Source: Mastigias papua (taxonomy: Eukaryota; Cnidaria; Scyphozoa; Rhizostomeae; Mastigiidae). Taken from it: a stretch of DNA of 64,000 nucleotides. Below are positions 45,601 to 56,761 of this stretch, in pieces. The DNA lies in assembly GCA_964019165.1 (NCBI GenBank), contig OZ025283.1, positions 1,743,501-1,807,500 on the forward strand. The letters are read 5' to 3'. Position numbers and translations under genes: made by a program. Position 1 is the first letter of the stretch, and each line of letters starts with the position of its first letter. The notes below the pieces were generated by a model. The model saw only the letters and a list, made by a program, of their open reading frames with translations, searched no databases and had not been told where the DNA came from.

Positions 45601-47974
45601 TTCCGCCTACACGATCTCCTCCCAGGGTATTTGTCCCATGGCCCCCAAATTTCTGTTGAGGGTAGCCATTTGGGTCTACTACTTACATAAGAAGAGATCT
45701 GATTTTTATCATTTTTTTTCGCCGAGTTATTCCACTTTCCTCTTATCGCCATTACCAGCAATTCTGTTGCTCCTCCCTGCTGGACCTCGTGTTGTCAGTT
45801 TTGCGAGCGGTCCAGTAGGACTAAGTAACTGTGTGTGTTATCGCGAGGAGACTTTGGTTGCAGTTCTTCCAGGTAAGCCAGCTCTAATTTCCTGAAATGG
45901 TTTGAGTTAAGAATTCCTGTATGTCCTTTGTCCATTTCATCTGTATTCTACTGTTGCCAGCCATTTATTTCCATATCTTTCAACGAGATTCAGCCACCTT
46001 CCCTCGAGTGAATTACCGCCATGAAAGTTCTTCTCAAAGTTGTTCGATGCTGTGTACTAAATCACCGTGCTTTTCCTTCTACATTGTGAAAAGATATTCA
46101 ACATATGTTTGACTTTGTATTCCGTGCTAGATTATGGCAGGTTGTTTGCTTTTCATGCCTATTTAGGTGACATGGAATGGCGTGCTTGCTGCTTTCAATT
46201 GGCAATGTTTTGATTAGGACTACCGTATAGTTGTCGTGTGACTTTGAGGAGAATTTCGTCGTTCTGCCTCCAGTTTAGTGTTTTTTCGCTTGATTTCATT
46301 CGCTAAGGTATCCTACGTTTCTTACTACATTGTGATGAAATGATTATGTAATGTTTAATGTTGTATTCCTTGCTAGCTTTGAATTTATCCATTGCTTTTA
46401 CCACATGTATGAATGACATAGGATACGGTTGTGTATGGGGATAAAGTCTTGGTATGTGGAATGCTTTCACTGAAGTATGTATAGGGCTATTGCTGAATTA
46501 GGTTACCATAATTTTGCAGTTTTTACTTTCACTCTTTACCTTTGTGGTAGTGTGTACTGTGAAATGCGAGGGGATTCCCAAGTTCATCTCATGATCGTAG
46601 ATACCTGTTGTCCTTTGTTTTGGATTAATTGTGGTCTTTTGAGGGTGATTCCATAACTTTGCTTCAAGGGCAATAAGATCAAGGCAGTTCCCCTCAGTTT
46701 TGCTTGATTTTCTCTTCTAAATTACCGTTTTGTTACTGCAGAAGTATGGTTATGATATTGAGGAGGTATTTAATGCAATATTTGCTGATGTACTAGGAGC
46801 TTTTAGCTTGCTCTTGATTCTTAGTATATGTACGTGAGTTGGATGTTAGGATGTCTCAAGAGTTTGGGCACTTTGCTTACATTTGAGATATTGCCCTTAC
46901 AGTCGAATATACTCCTTGATTTTATCATACACGTTTTACAGGCAAACACTAAGATGTTACCAACTTTATTCTCAGCTCAGTAACTCTTTTTTATTTTGTT
47001 TTCACTGTATTTACACTAGGCTTCATAGTTATTTCCACTATAGATGGTAGAGTTATTCTGGTCAAGTCAAATTTAAGGGGTTCCACTATACTGAATGTTC
47101 TTCTGTTGGGACACAGTCGCCCTTCTTTCTGAGATCACTTGTTATAAATTCCATTACTGAATTCCATAGATCATTCTGCAAGTGATGATATACTCTTAAG
47201 GGATGAATTAGTACTAGATATGACCATCACTTTTATTGCCTAGACTTAATTTATGAAGCCCCTTGCCCCCAATGAGCTAATGCCTTCGTTTGACATCTGA
47301 GTTGATGATACAGGATATATATTATTACTCATTTCAAAGAATTACTGACTTCCATAGATCATTCTGCATATGATATTATAGTTTTTTTAGGGATGACTTA
47401 GTACTAGATAGCAATATTTGATTTATGGGGCCACTTTCCCCTATCCAAGTACCATTATTGTTTGACATCTGAATGTCACATGGTTGTAACAGATAAGTTA
47501 GTACTGGATAGCTGCATTATTTGTTTTGTATAGCCATAACCTATGGACTCCCCCAAAGAACTCTGGCTGATATCTAATATGATTCATGCTGCTCAATCAA
47601 TAGCTTTACACTCTGTTATATATTATATAAAGGTGTGATATAGGAATACTAAGCAATATTATTTTGTTTTATCACCTTGAACTACCAAGTCCTATTACAG
47701 ATTCCAGTTGTATAACACCTATGTTTATGGATCAGACTTGATTGTGTACCTCTGTGGACAGGATTAGTGGTTACCTACATAATAACAGAACCACTCATAC
47801 CTGCCAATTCATGTGCTACATTGTATCTGTTATAACAACTTAAAATTATTTCCAAGACTCCTTAAGTTAGAGTTGAGTGAAGCAGGAGACAGTATGTCAT
47901 GTAGATTCATTAGTGCCTCATTGTAGAGAGCATTTTAAACAATTCTGTGCAGTCAACAATTCGTATAATATAGA

Positions 47975-48510
47975 CTAGCTTAGTACTGATAGCCCGCTAC
48001 ACGCGGGCTTCCCTAGCCCCAGTTCAAAAGTTGCATATTAGCCTTGGAAAGACTAACGCTGTGCCCCCATGAAAGTTGCTTGGTCTGGTCGCATAGGATC
48101 ACGAGAAGGTGACGTCATGGGCCTCTGCGATGGAGCACGTGACTTTCGGCCTTGCATTGTGCAAATCGACGAAACTTGCGAGAAAAAATTGTGCAAAAAA
48201 TGCTCGGATACCTGCGCTAGGCTACGGGGCTTCTTGATTATCTTCCTTTCCCTTTACTGCCCCGTAGCCTAGCGCAGGTATCCGAGCATTTTTTGCACAA
48301 TTTTTTCTCGCAAGTTTCGTCGATTTGCACAATGCAAGGCCGAAAGTCACGTGCTCCATCACAGAGGCCCATGACGTCACCTTCTCGTGATCCTATGCGA
48401 CCAGACCAAGCAACTTTCATGGGGGCACAGCGTTAGTCTTTCCAAGGCTAATATGCAACTTTTGAACTGGGGCTAGGGAAGCCCGCGTGTAGCGGGCTAT
48501 CAGTACTAAG
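47975..48510. repeat. Palindrome at the Helitron 3' end (unit 1)
   Basis: Two arms of about 250 bp, almost perfectly complementary, around a 27-bp spacer near 48240. The arms begin CTAGCTTAGTACTGAT and end ATCAGTACTAAG. Each arm has TGACGTCA (48110-48117; 48372-48379) and CACGTG. Two identical-looking reading frames on opposite strands (48069-48272, 48420-48238) are simply the two arms. Confidence 0.9.
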
Positions 48511-48599
48511 TCTCTATATACTAAGATCCCTAAAATGCAAATGAGCTTGCCTATTGTCTACATCAAAGGGACCTGCACCCGCCCGGTAACGAGAACAAC

Positions 48600-50495
48600 T
48601 CCTGGACTGGTTGTTGGATAGCCCTATCGACCCTCCCTATCGTACCCGAATGTTCTGAATGGGTTCCGAAAGGTTTTTTTTTATTTTTATTATTTTTGTT
48701 TGCCGAGATATTCCACTGTCATTTTCGCCATCTTCTGCCCTTTGTCTTTCGCCTTTTGTCCTCCATTGTTGTCGTCCGCATGGATAGCCTGCTCTCTTGC
48801 TAGCACAGGCAGGTATCCCTAGGGCTGCGCTTGATGGCAGTTGTCGAGGAGAAATTGGTCGCTTTTCCTACCAGGTGAGTTGCTCTTTTTTTACTTAAAA
48901 CGTTTCATATATGTTTCTGTGTATGTGCTTCATCTAATATGTTCATTTTCAACTGGTTTGGTCACTTTATCTCTAAGTTTTCGGCGATATTCCAAGACCA
49001 TCCCCCTCGGGTTTATCACCATTACAGCTCTAGAGCCAACTCAAGGAACATTTTGTTCTTTTGATGGCAAGTGAGTCGCTAAGTTCGTACAAAACATTTC
49101 GACTTGAGTTTGCCAATTAGTCTTTTGTCGCATGTGTGCCTTGCCTACGATTATGAGCTATGTACCTCAATGTTTTCAGCGAAGTCCCACAAACCTCACT
49201 CACTGGATAATCGCCATGACAGTTGCTTCCCATGCTGTTCCAATCTATTCCCTAAATCACCGCGCTGTTTGTGCTAAATTGTTATTTAGTATAAAGGAGA
49301 AGTTTACAGTTGTACTCTCTCCTATTTTAGTGTGTATTTTGCGAGGATATATTGGAGATAACTGCTGTCGTGTAGCTGTTACTTAGGACAGTGCCCTCAA
49401 GGTCACAGTTTGTGCATTGACTTGGAAGGAACTGTTGTAAGTATTGTGTAACAGGTGAGTGGTTTTCTAAAGCTATTAAGTTTGGTTTCAACTTGCCTGT
49501 CTTTGCTCTGTTCACTGTGTGTAACTTCTATAGTATTTTCGACACTTATGTTCACTATTGTCAGCGAGATTACAATAGCTTCCCTCCCGGATTTTCAGCC
49601 ATGACAGTTCCTCTCCAACATGATTGATGTTCTTCACTGTTGCTTCGTGAATTCAAGCGAACTTTCGTCCCTTTGGTACCAGGTGAGTCGTTTTGTCATA
49701 TAATAAGGTTTGCTTTTAGATTGCCTTTATTGTTTCTGTCTACTGAACGCGTTTAATTGCACAGGCTATATCATTATTTTGGGCAGCGAGATTCCTCAAC
49801 CTTCCCTCAGGAGTAATTCGCCATGACACTTCCTCTCCGATCAGATTGAATTTATTCTCTAGATCGTTGTGGGTCTTTTACAACATTGTGATGAAATACT
49901 TATTATATGTTTACTGTTGTATTCCTTGCTGGATTGCTATATTTATTGCTTGAATTTAATGCGTGCATAGATGGGATAGGACATTGTTGTGTTTCCTGAT
50001 GAATTGTGGTACAGGGGCTACTGAATATGGTCATTGCTGAATTCAGTTGGGCCTGGGTTTTTAATTTGTTATTTTATTGTGATAAGGGTGTAAGTTTTTA
50101 TGGGTAATATAACTGTTATCAGACGTATCCATTCCCCTCAGTTCAGCCATGGAGGCAACTGCCCTATGTGTTTGATTCTCATTGCCAGTAGCCAAGAAAC
50201 ATCTAAATACGGTTTGTACAGAGATGTCCAAAGTTTGTGTAATTTATTTGCTAACTGTTCTTAATAGTATTCCTATGCTATGTTGGTATTCTTACACTCT
50301 TTATTTTGTTGTAGGTTGAAGATAGAAATGCGAGGGGATTCCCAACTTGAGATCAGGATCGCAGAAACCTCTCATCCTTTGTTTGCGAACAATAGTGTTT
50401 ACACAAGGCCGCAAGTTTGCAGTTGAGGGCGTGTTTACGAAGTGGATGGATATCTTGCAATTCTTCGTGGAATTTTGTCTCTTTTCTATAAGGTA
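48600..50495 (+). other. Serial exon-like blocks ending in splice-donor sequence
   Basis: Donor-like GTGAGT or GTAAGT follows AG, CAG or CAA at 48875, 49071, 49455, 49683 and 50493. Matching sites are at 45873 (unit 1), 53594 (unit 3) and 54164 (unit 4). Blocks before them share GAGGAGA and the CCATGACAGTT block. No long reading frame spans them, which would suit leader exons better than protein-coding exons. Confidence 0.4.
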
Positions 50496-52433
50496 AGTGG
50501 CTTATTTCATTGACAAGGTTTCAATTTAGTTTTACCAGGATTGTTTTGTTTAGAATGATCACTACTTTGCCAGCTAGACGAGATTTAGTGCGATGTTTTG
50601 ATGGAGATTCCATACGATTGCCTCGGCTCGGGGGTCATATGATCGTGGCAGTTCCTTTCATGTTCGCTTGATTTTCTCCTGTAATTTACCGTTTTGTTAC
50701 TACAGAAGTTTCGGTATAATATTTAGGAGATGCTTACTGTATTATTTACTGATATACTAGGACTTTTATCGTGCTGTTTCTACGTTGTCTTTCCGCGAGA
50801 TTTTCACTGAATTATAACTGAATAGTTAGGCCGCTTTGTTTATGTTTGAGCTGTTGTGGGCCACGTCTGCTTAGCTCTTGCGTTTTAGGATACACTCATT
50901 GTAAGCTGGAGCTAAGACATTGTTCAAATTATTCGTTAGATTATCGGACTGTAATAGCTCTCTTTCCCGTTCACTTTTGTTGCAGTATTTTGAGGACAGT
51001 AGTACGTGTATTCTCTCTAAAACTTCGAGAGGTTGTTCATATTACTCTCAGTCGCCATAGCTGCCACGGTACACTTTGTATTGTAAATCACTGGGGTATT
51101 TATAGTTAAAAGTGCCAAGCCTTATACGGATATTTTATCTACTAATTCGCTGTTTATATGGTGTATAGTACCGTGCGTTTTACGGTAGTTGCGTCTTGAT
51201 TTATTTACACTGATATTGTATTCTAAGTTAGCTTTGTATTCAACACAAAAGTACCTTATTCACAAGGCTCCATTCAGTATAGTACTTTACTAATTTCCTA
51301 TGTACTAACAGCAGTCTAACACCCTTTATTTACAACAGTCTATTATTTGTGTTCACTATATGTTTTAGTGTTTAGTTGACTTTGTATGTGGGCACTATGA
51401 TACTAAATGTTCTTTTCCTGGGAAACCATCTCCGTGCCTTGCTGAGATGATTTGTTATAGACACCATTAATGATTTCCATAATCATTCTGCACATGATAA
51501 CATTATGTTTGTTGGTGAAGTAGTTTTGGATAACAAGTAATTGTATTATTTTGACTTGATTCCTGGAGCCCCGCCATCCAGCCCCCACCTCACTTACCAG
51601 TATTGATCATAATCAACTATTATGAGGGGTTTGCTGTAAGAGTTTATTATATATACAAGCTTATGCCACAGTCATACACAATTTTTGAATGTGAAGTCTT
51701 TGTGGAATAATCTACAGTATCTGTTAGGAATATTCTTCAGCTCTGATTCACTTGACTTAAACAGTTATCATTAGGCATTGTCATGTCAAAAACCTACTTG
51801 AATCTACATATTATAAGAGTTTGAAAGTGTTTACTATTACTAGGTGTGCCCAACTGATGTCCTTAGACCAGAGTTGTAGCAGTATATTACCTGATTGCCT
51901 GCCTGTATGATTGTTTCACTAGCCTGTATCATTGTCATATATCAGTAGTTGCCACTAGCATTATCACTTTTGATTTATCATTCTGCAATTTGTGATATGT
52001 TGTTAAACTTTTTTATTAGTTACAGCTAGCAACCTTATTTGTATTGTATTGAATAGACATATAAAGCCCCCTCCTATCTAACACACAACTATTGTTTAAA
52101 TTTTATTTGATGATGCAATCTCTAAAATTTCATCACTCATTCTTAAGAGTTAGAACTTTATGTGTTTGACAAGAGTTTAGCATTCACTTACATAATTGTG
52201 GCCCATTGTATTGTGACCTTTGAGTATGCTGTAGGATTACACAGGAATAGTATTTTAATTATGAACGCTTAGACTATAAAATTCTGAGGTAGTGTTATTG
52301 CATAAAGCCTACTTTAGTGCCTAGATGGTACTGAATGATACTAAAGACTATACATTATGTGTTTCATTTAGTAGTTTATTGTAACAACCATTTGCGCTAC
52401 TTAACTACTATATTTATATACTGGAGACTAGCG

Positions 52434-53015
52434 GTTTTTTTTGATAGCCCGCTAGACGCGGGCTCCCCTACCCCAGTTACCCGCTGGCCCTGTCAAAATC
52501 AATTTGCAAATTAGCCTTGGAAAGACTAACGCAGTGCCCCATCCAGGTTGCATGGTCCGCATTGTCGATGAGCATGGATGAAAAAGCTCGCATAGGATCA
52601 AGAGAACATGACATCATTGGAGCGTGTGACATCCGGCCTTTGCAATGGACAAATCGATTAAAATTGTGCAAAAATGCTCGGATACCTGCGCTAGGCTATG
52701 GGGCTTTAGAAGATGAAGAAGAATGTCCAAAAGCCCCATAGCCTAGCGCAGGTATCCGAGCATTTTTGCACAACTTTTTCTCTTAAATTTTAATCGATTT
52801 GTCCATTGCAAAGGCCGGATGTCACACGCTCCAATGATGTCATTTTCTCTTGATCCTATGCGAGCTTTTTCATCCATGCTCATCGACAATGCGGACCATG
52901 CAACCTGGATGGGGCACTGCGTTAGTCTTTCCAAGGCTAATTTGCAAATTGATTTTGACAGGGCCAGCGGGTAACTGGGGTAGGGGAGCCCGCGTCTAGC
53001 GGGCTATCAAAAAAA
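52434..53015. repeat. Palindrome at the Helitron 3' end (unit 2, divergent subfamily)
   Basis: Arms of about 280 bp starting TTTTTTTTGATAGCCCGC and ending GCGGGCTATCAAAAAAA. The middle shares the TTAGCCTTGGAAAGACTAAC and GGATACCTGCGCTAGGCTA blocks with the other palindromes but the rest differs, and CTAAGCTAG is replaced by poly(A)/poly(T). Confidence 0.9.
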
Positions 53016-53791
53016 TCTCTATATACTAAGATCCCTATATGCTAATTTATGCCAGACCAATTACAGGGCTCGGATTGTACCACGTGATTCTCGAAGATCA
53101 AAGAGACCTGCAGGTAGCGCGTGAAATTATCTATTCCTACGGGGTGCGGGGGCTAGAGCTGAGACTTGTGTCGAGGGTCGATGCAGGTGTTCTACTTTGT
53201 ACATATGTTGAGATACTACTTTTATCTGTTTTTTCGCCGAGATATTCGACTTTCTGTGAGAACCTACGCGAGCCTTTGTTTGCCTCTGTTGTTCTCCATT
53301 CTTTTCGTCCGCAAAGTTGACCAGTTCCCAGTACCACGTGTGCGCTCACAAACTGATGTCGATGCTCTTGGTATTACAGAGGTGTTTACTTTTCCCTCGG
53401 ATGAGTAGCTGGTTTCGTGCCAAAAGGGTTGATTCGTAGTTTGCAGTGATTCCTTTCACAGCTGTATGCGTTTTCTATGGGTTTCAGCAACCTGTGGCCT
53501 TGATTTCAGCCAGATTGCACTGTTCTCCCTCACGCGACTATCGGCATGACAGTTGAGTATTTACCTCGAGGAGACTTTCTGTCTTTGCTGCAGGTGAGTT
53601 GTCGTTTTTGTTATACCTTCTAAGTTGATGTATGTTCTAATGTGGTTTCTTCCTCGGATCTACGCATGTTTTACTTTCATCGGGTGTTTGTTTCCAAATT
53701 TTCACCCGGTTTGCAATACCTTCCCTCGGGGGTATTTCGCCATGACAGTTTGCCACTTTAGGCAGTGTTTGCAAGGTGGAGATTTATGTAG
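53016..53791 (+). mobile_element. Helitron unit 3, 5' fragment
   Basis: Starts TCTCTATATACTAAGATCCC, has CCAAT and CACGTG within 70 bp, and one block ending CTGCAGGTGAGTTG. It is cut off at 53791, where unit 4 starts, so it has no 3' end of its own. Confidence 0.65.
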
Positions 53792-56761
53792 TCTATATAT
53801 ACTAAGATCCCTATATGATAATTTATGCCAAACCAATCAGATTGCTCGAATTTGTACCACGTGACCAATTTGTAGCCCGATTTTAATGACAATTCTCCTC
53901 CTAGACCTGTTGGGGGATTACGACCAAACTCGGTTTAGGGGTTCACCTTGGGGTCTACTTACTCATAAAGGAGGGATTTTTCCATATCTGTCCTTTTCGC
54001 CGAGATATTCCACTTTCAACTTATGGCCATTGCTTTCCTATACCCTCCACCATGCTCACTTGACACCTCTGCGCAGGACTGTTGCTTTCACATTGGCGAA
54101 TGTTCATGTAGGATGATGTTGCTGTGTGTGATCGCGAGAAGACTTTTGTCACTGTCTTTCCAGGTAAACCGACTCTGTGTTCCGTAGATAGATTTAAGAT
54201 TCCATGTATGTCCTTTCTCCATTTCATCTGTATTCTGCTGTTGCCAGCCATTTATTTCTATATCTTTCAACCAGATTCAACCACCTTCCCTCGAGGGTAT
54301 TGCCGCCATGACAGTTCTTCTCAAAGTTGTTTGATTCTGTGTACTACATTACCGTGCTTTTACTGCTAAATTTTGAAAACATATTCAACATATGTTTGAC
54401 TTTCTATTCTATGCTAGACTATGGCAGTTTGTTTGCTCTTCATGCATATTTTGATGACATGGAATGGCGTGCGTTCTGTTTTCAGTTGGAATGGTTTGAT
54501 TTGCACTACCGTAATATTGCCGTGTGACTTGGAGGAGAATGTGGTCGTTCAGCTTTCACTTTAGTGCTTTTTTCGCTTGATTTCATTCGCTAAGTTATCC
54601 TACTTTGCTTACTAAATTGTCATGAAATTATTACTGTATGTTTACTGTTGTATTCCCTGGTAGCTTCGAATTTATTCATTGCTTTTACCGCATTACGAAT
54701 GGCATAGGATATGGTTATGTTTGGCGATAACATATTGGTATGTGGAATGCTTTCACTGAAGTATGTATAGGGCTATTGCTGAATTTGGTTACCATAAGTG
54801 TGCAGTTTTTACTTTCACCCTTTACTTTCGTCGTAGTTTGTATGGTGAAATGCAAGGGGATTCCCAAGTTCATCTCACGATCGCAGATACCTGTTGTCCT
54901 TTGTTTTGGAATTTAATTGCGGTCTTTTGAGGGTGATTCCATAACTTTGCTTCAGGGGCATTAAGATCATGGTAGTTCCCCCAAGGTTTTGCTTGATTTT
55001 CTGTTCTGAAGTACCATTTTGTTACTGCAGAAGTATCATTATGATATTCAGGAGGCATTCAATGCAATATTTGCTTATGTACTAGGAGCTTTTAGCTTGC
55101 TCTTGATTCTTAGTATATGCACATGAGATGGATGTTAGGATGTCTCAAGATTAGGCCACTTTGTTTACGTTTGAGATATTGCCCTTCAACTCGAATTTAC
55201 TCCTTGATTTTATCATAAATATTTTACAGGCAAACACTAGGATGTTACCAACTTTATTCTCAGCTCAGTAACTCTCTTTTCATTTTGTTTTCGCTCTATT
55301 TACGGTAGGCCTCAGGGTTATTTCCACTATAGGTGGTAGAGTTATTTTGGTGAAGTCATATTAAAGGGGTTCTATTAAACTAAATGTTCTTTTGTTGGGA
55401 CACAGTTGCCCTTCTTTCTGAGATCATTTGATATAAATTCCATTACTGAATTCCATAGACCATTCTGCACGTGATGATATACTCTTACGGGATGAACTTA
55501 TCTTGCCCCCACTCAAGTAGTACCGTCATTTGAAATCTTAGTTGGTAATGCAGGATATATATTATGACTCAATTCAAAGAAGTACTGACTTCCATGGATC
55601 ACTCTGCATATGATAGTATAGTTGTTTTAGGGATGAATTAGTACTAGATAGTAACATTTTGATTTCTGGAGCCACTTTCTTCTATCCAACTACCATTATT
55701 GTTTGAAATCTGAATTTTACATGGTTGTACCAGATAATTTAGTACTGGATAGCTGCTCTATTTGTGTTGTATAGCCATAACCTATGACCTCCCCCCAAGA
55801 ACTTTGGTTGAAATCTAATATGATGATTCATGCTGCTCAATTAGGGCTTTACACTCTGTTATATATATAAAGCTGTGATATAGGAATACTAAGCAATATT
55901 CTTTTGTTTAATCACCTTGAACTACACAGTCCTATCACAGATTCCAGTTGTATATCACCTACATTTATGGGTCAGACTTGATCCTTTACCTCTGTAGACA
56001 AGATTAGTGGTCACCTACACAATAACAGAAACACTCATACCTGCCAAGTCATGTGCTATATTGTATCTGTTATGACATCCTAACATTATATCACCAGATT
56101 TTACAAAACTCCTTAAGTTAGAATTGAGTGAAGCAGGAGACAATATGTAATGTAGTTTCATTAGCGCCTCATTGTAGAGAGCATTGTAAACAATTCTGTG
56201 CATAATTCATATAATATAGACTAGCTTAGTACTGATAGCCCGCTAGAACGCGGGCTTCCCTAGCCCCAGTTGAAATGTTGCATATTAGCCTTGGAAAGAC
56301 TAACGCTGTGCTCCCATGAATGTTGCATGGTCTGGTCGCATAGGATCACGAGAAGGTGACGTTATGGGCCTCTGCAATGGAACACGTGACTTTCGGCCTT
56401 GCATTGTGCAAATCGAAGAAAATTGCCAGAAAAATTGTGCAAAAAATGCTCGGATACCTGCGCTAGGCTACGGGGCTTCTTGATTTTCATCCTTTCCCTT
56501 TACTGCCCCGTAGCCTAGCGCAGGTATCCGAGCATATTTTGCACAATTTTTTCTCGCAATTTTCATCGATTTGCACAATGCAAGGCCGAAATTCAAGTGC
56601 TCCATTGCAGAGGCCCATAACGTCACCTTCTCGTGATCCTATGCGACCAGACCATGCACCATTCATGGGAGCACAGCGTTAGTCTTTCCAAGGCTAATAT
56701 GCAACATTTCAACTGGGGCTAGGGAAGCCCGCGTTCTAGCGGGCTATCAGTACTAAGCTAG
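53792..56761 (+). mobile_element. Helitron unit 4
   Basis: About 3.0 kb, starting TCTATATATACTAAGATCC and ending with the complete palindrome and terminal CTAG. It is the best-preserved full-length unit of the family and resembles unit 1 throughout. Confidence 0.75.
56221..56761. repeat. Palindrome at the Helitron 3' end (unit 4, complete)
   Basis: 541 bp, from CTAGCTTAGTACTGATAGCC to the exact complement ending CTAG, around a spacer near 56490. It is the only copy within the array with CTAG at both outer edges, followed directly by the host T. Confidence 0.9.

Larger units (their letters stand above)
45523..48510 (+). mobile_element. Helitron unit 1
   Basis: About 3.0 kb from TCTCTATATACTAAGATG to GGCTATCAGTACTAAG. 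It aligns along most of its length with unit 4. The last bases before unit 2 lack the CTAG present at 56758-56761, so the junction is a tandem or nested joint rather than a normal free end. Confidence 0.75.
48511..53015 (+). mobile_element. Helitron unit 2, longer and divergent
   Basis: About 4.5 kb. The first 30 bases match the others, but it lacks the CCAAT/CACGTG segment and instead has several extra diverged repeats of the block CCTTCCCTC...CGCCATGACAGTT (for example 49180-49215, 49570-49610, 49800-49835). It ends in a distinct palindrome subfamily (52434-53015). Confidence 0.65.
45523..56761 (+). mobile_element. Tandem array of non-autonomous Helitrons (11.2 kb)
   Basis: The outer left edge is TCTCTATATACTAAGAT (5' TC) and the outer right edge is a GC-rich hairpin followed by GTACTAAGCTAG (3' CTAG). 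The flanking host bases are A and T, and deletion of 45523-56761 joins the Penelope-like codons AAA and TAC in frame. That is the canonical Helitron insertion pattern without target duplication. Inside, the 5' motif recurs at 48511, 53016 and 53792 and the 3' palindrome at 47975-48510 and 52434-53015, so the array has four 5' and three 3' ends. No Rep/helicase coding was seen, so replication proteins must come from elsewhere. Confidence 0.85.

Noticed and set aside
48069..48420. Two near-identical reading frames on opposite strands beginning MKVAWSGRIGS
   Set aside because: They are the two arms of the Helitron palindrome read outward-in; the frame reflects arm symmetry, not a gene. The same applies to 7670-7885.
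52517..52934. Paired opposite-strand frames beginning MERLTQCPIQVAWS
   Set aside because: Again the arms of the unit-2 palindrome; no codon evidence beyond the repeat.
45523..56761. Autonomous Helitron with Rep/helicase
   Set aside because: No frame with HUH Rep or PIF1-like helicase motifs was found in any unit.
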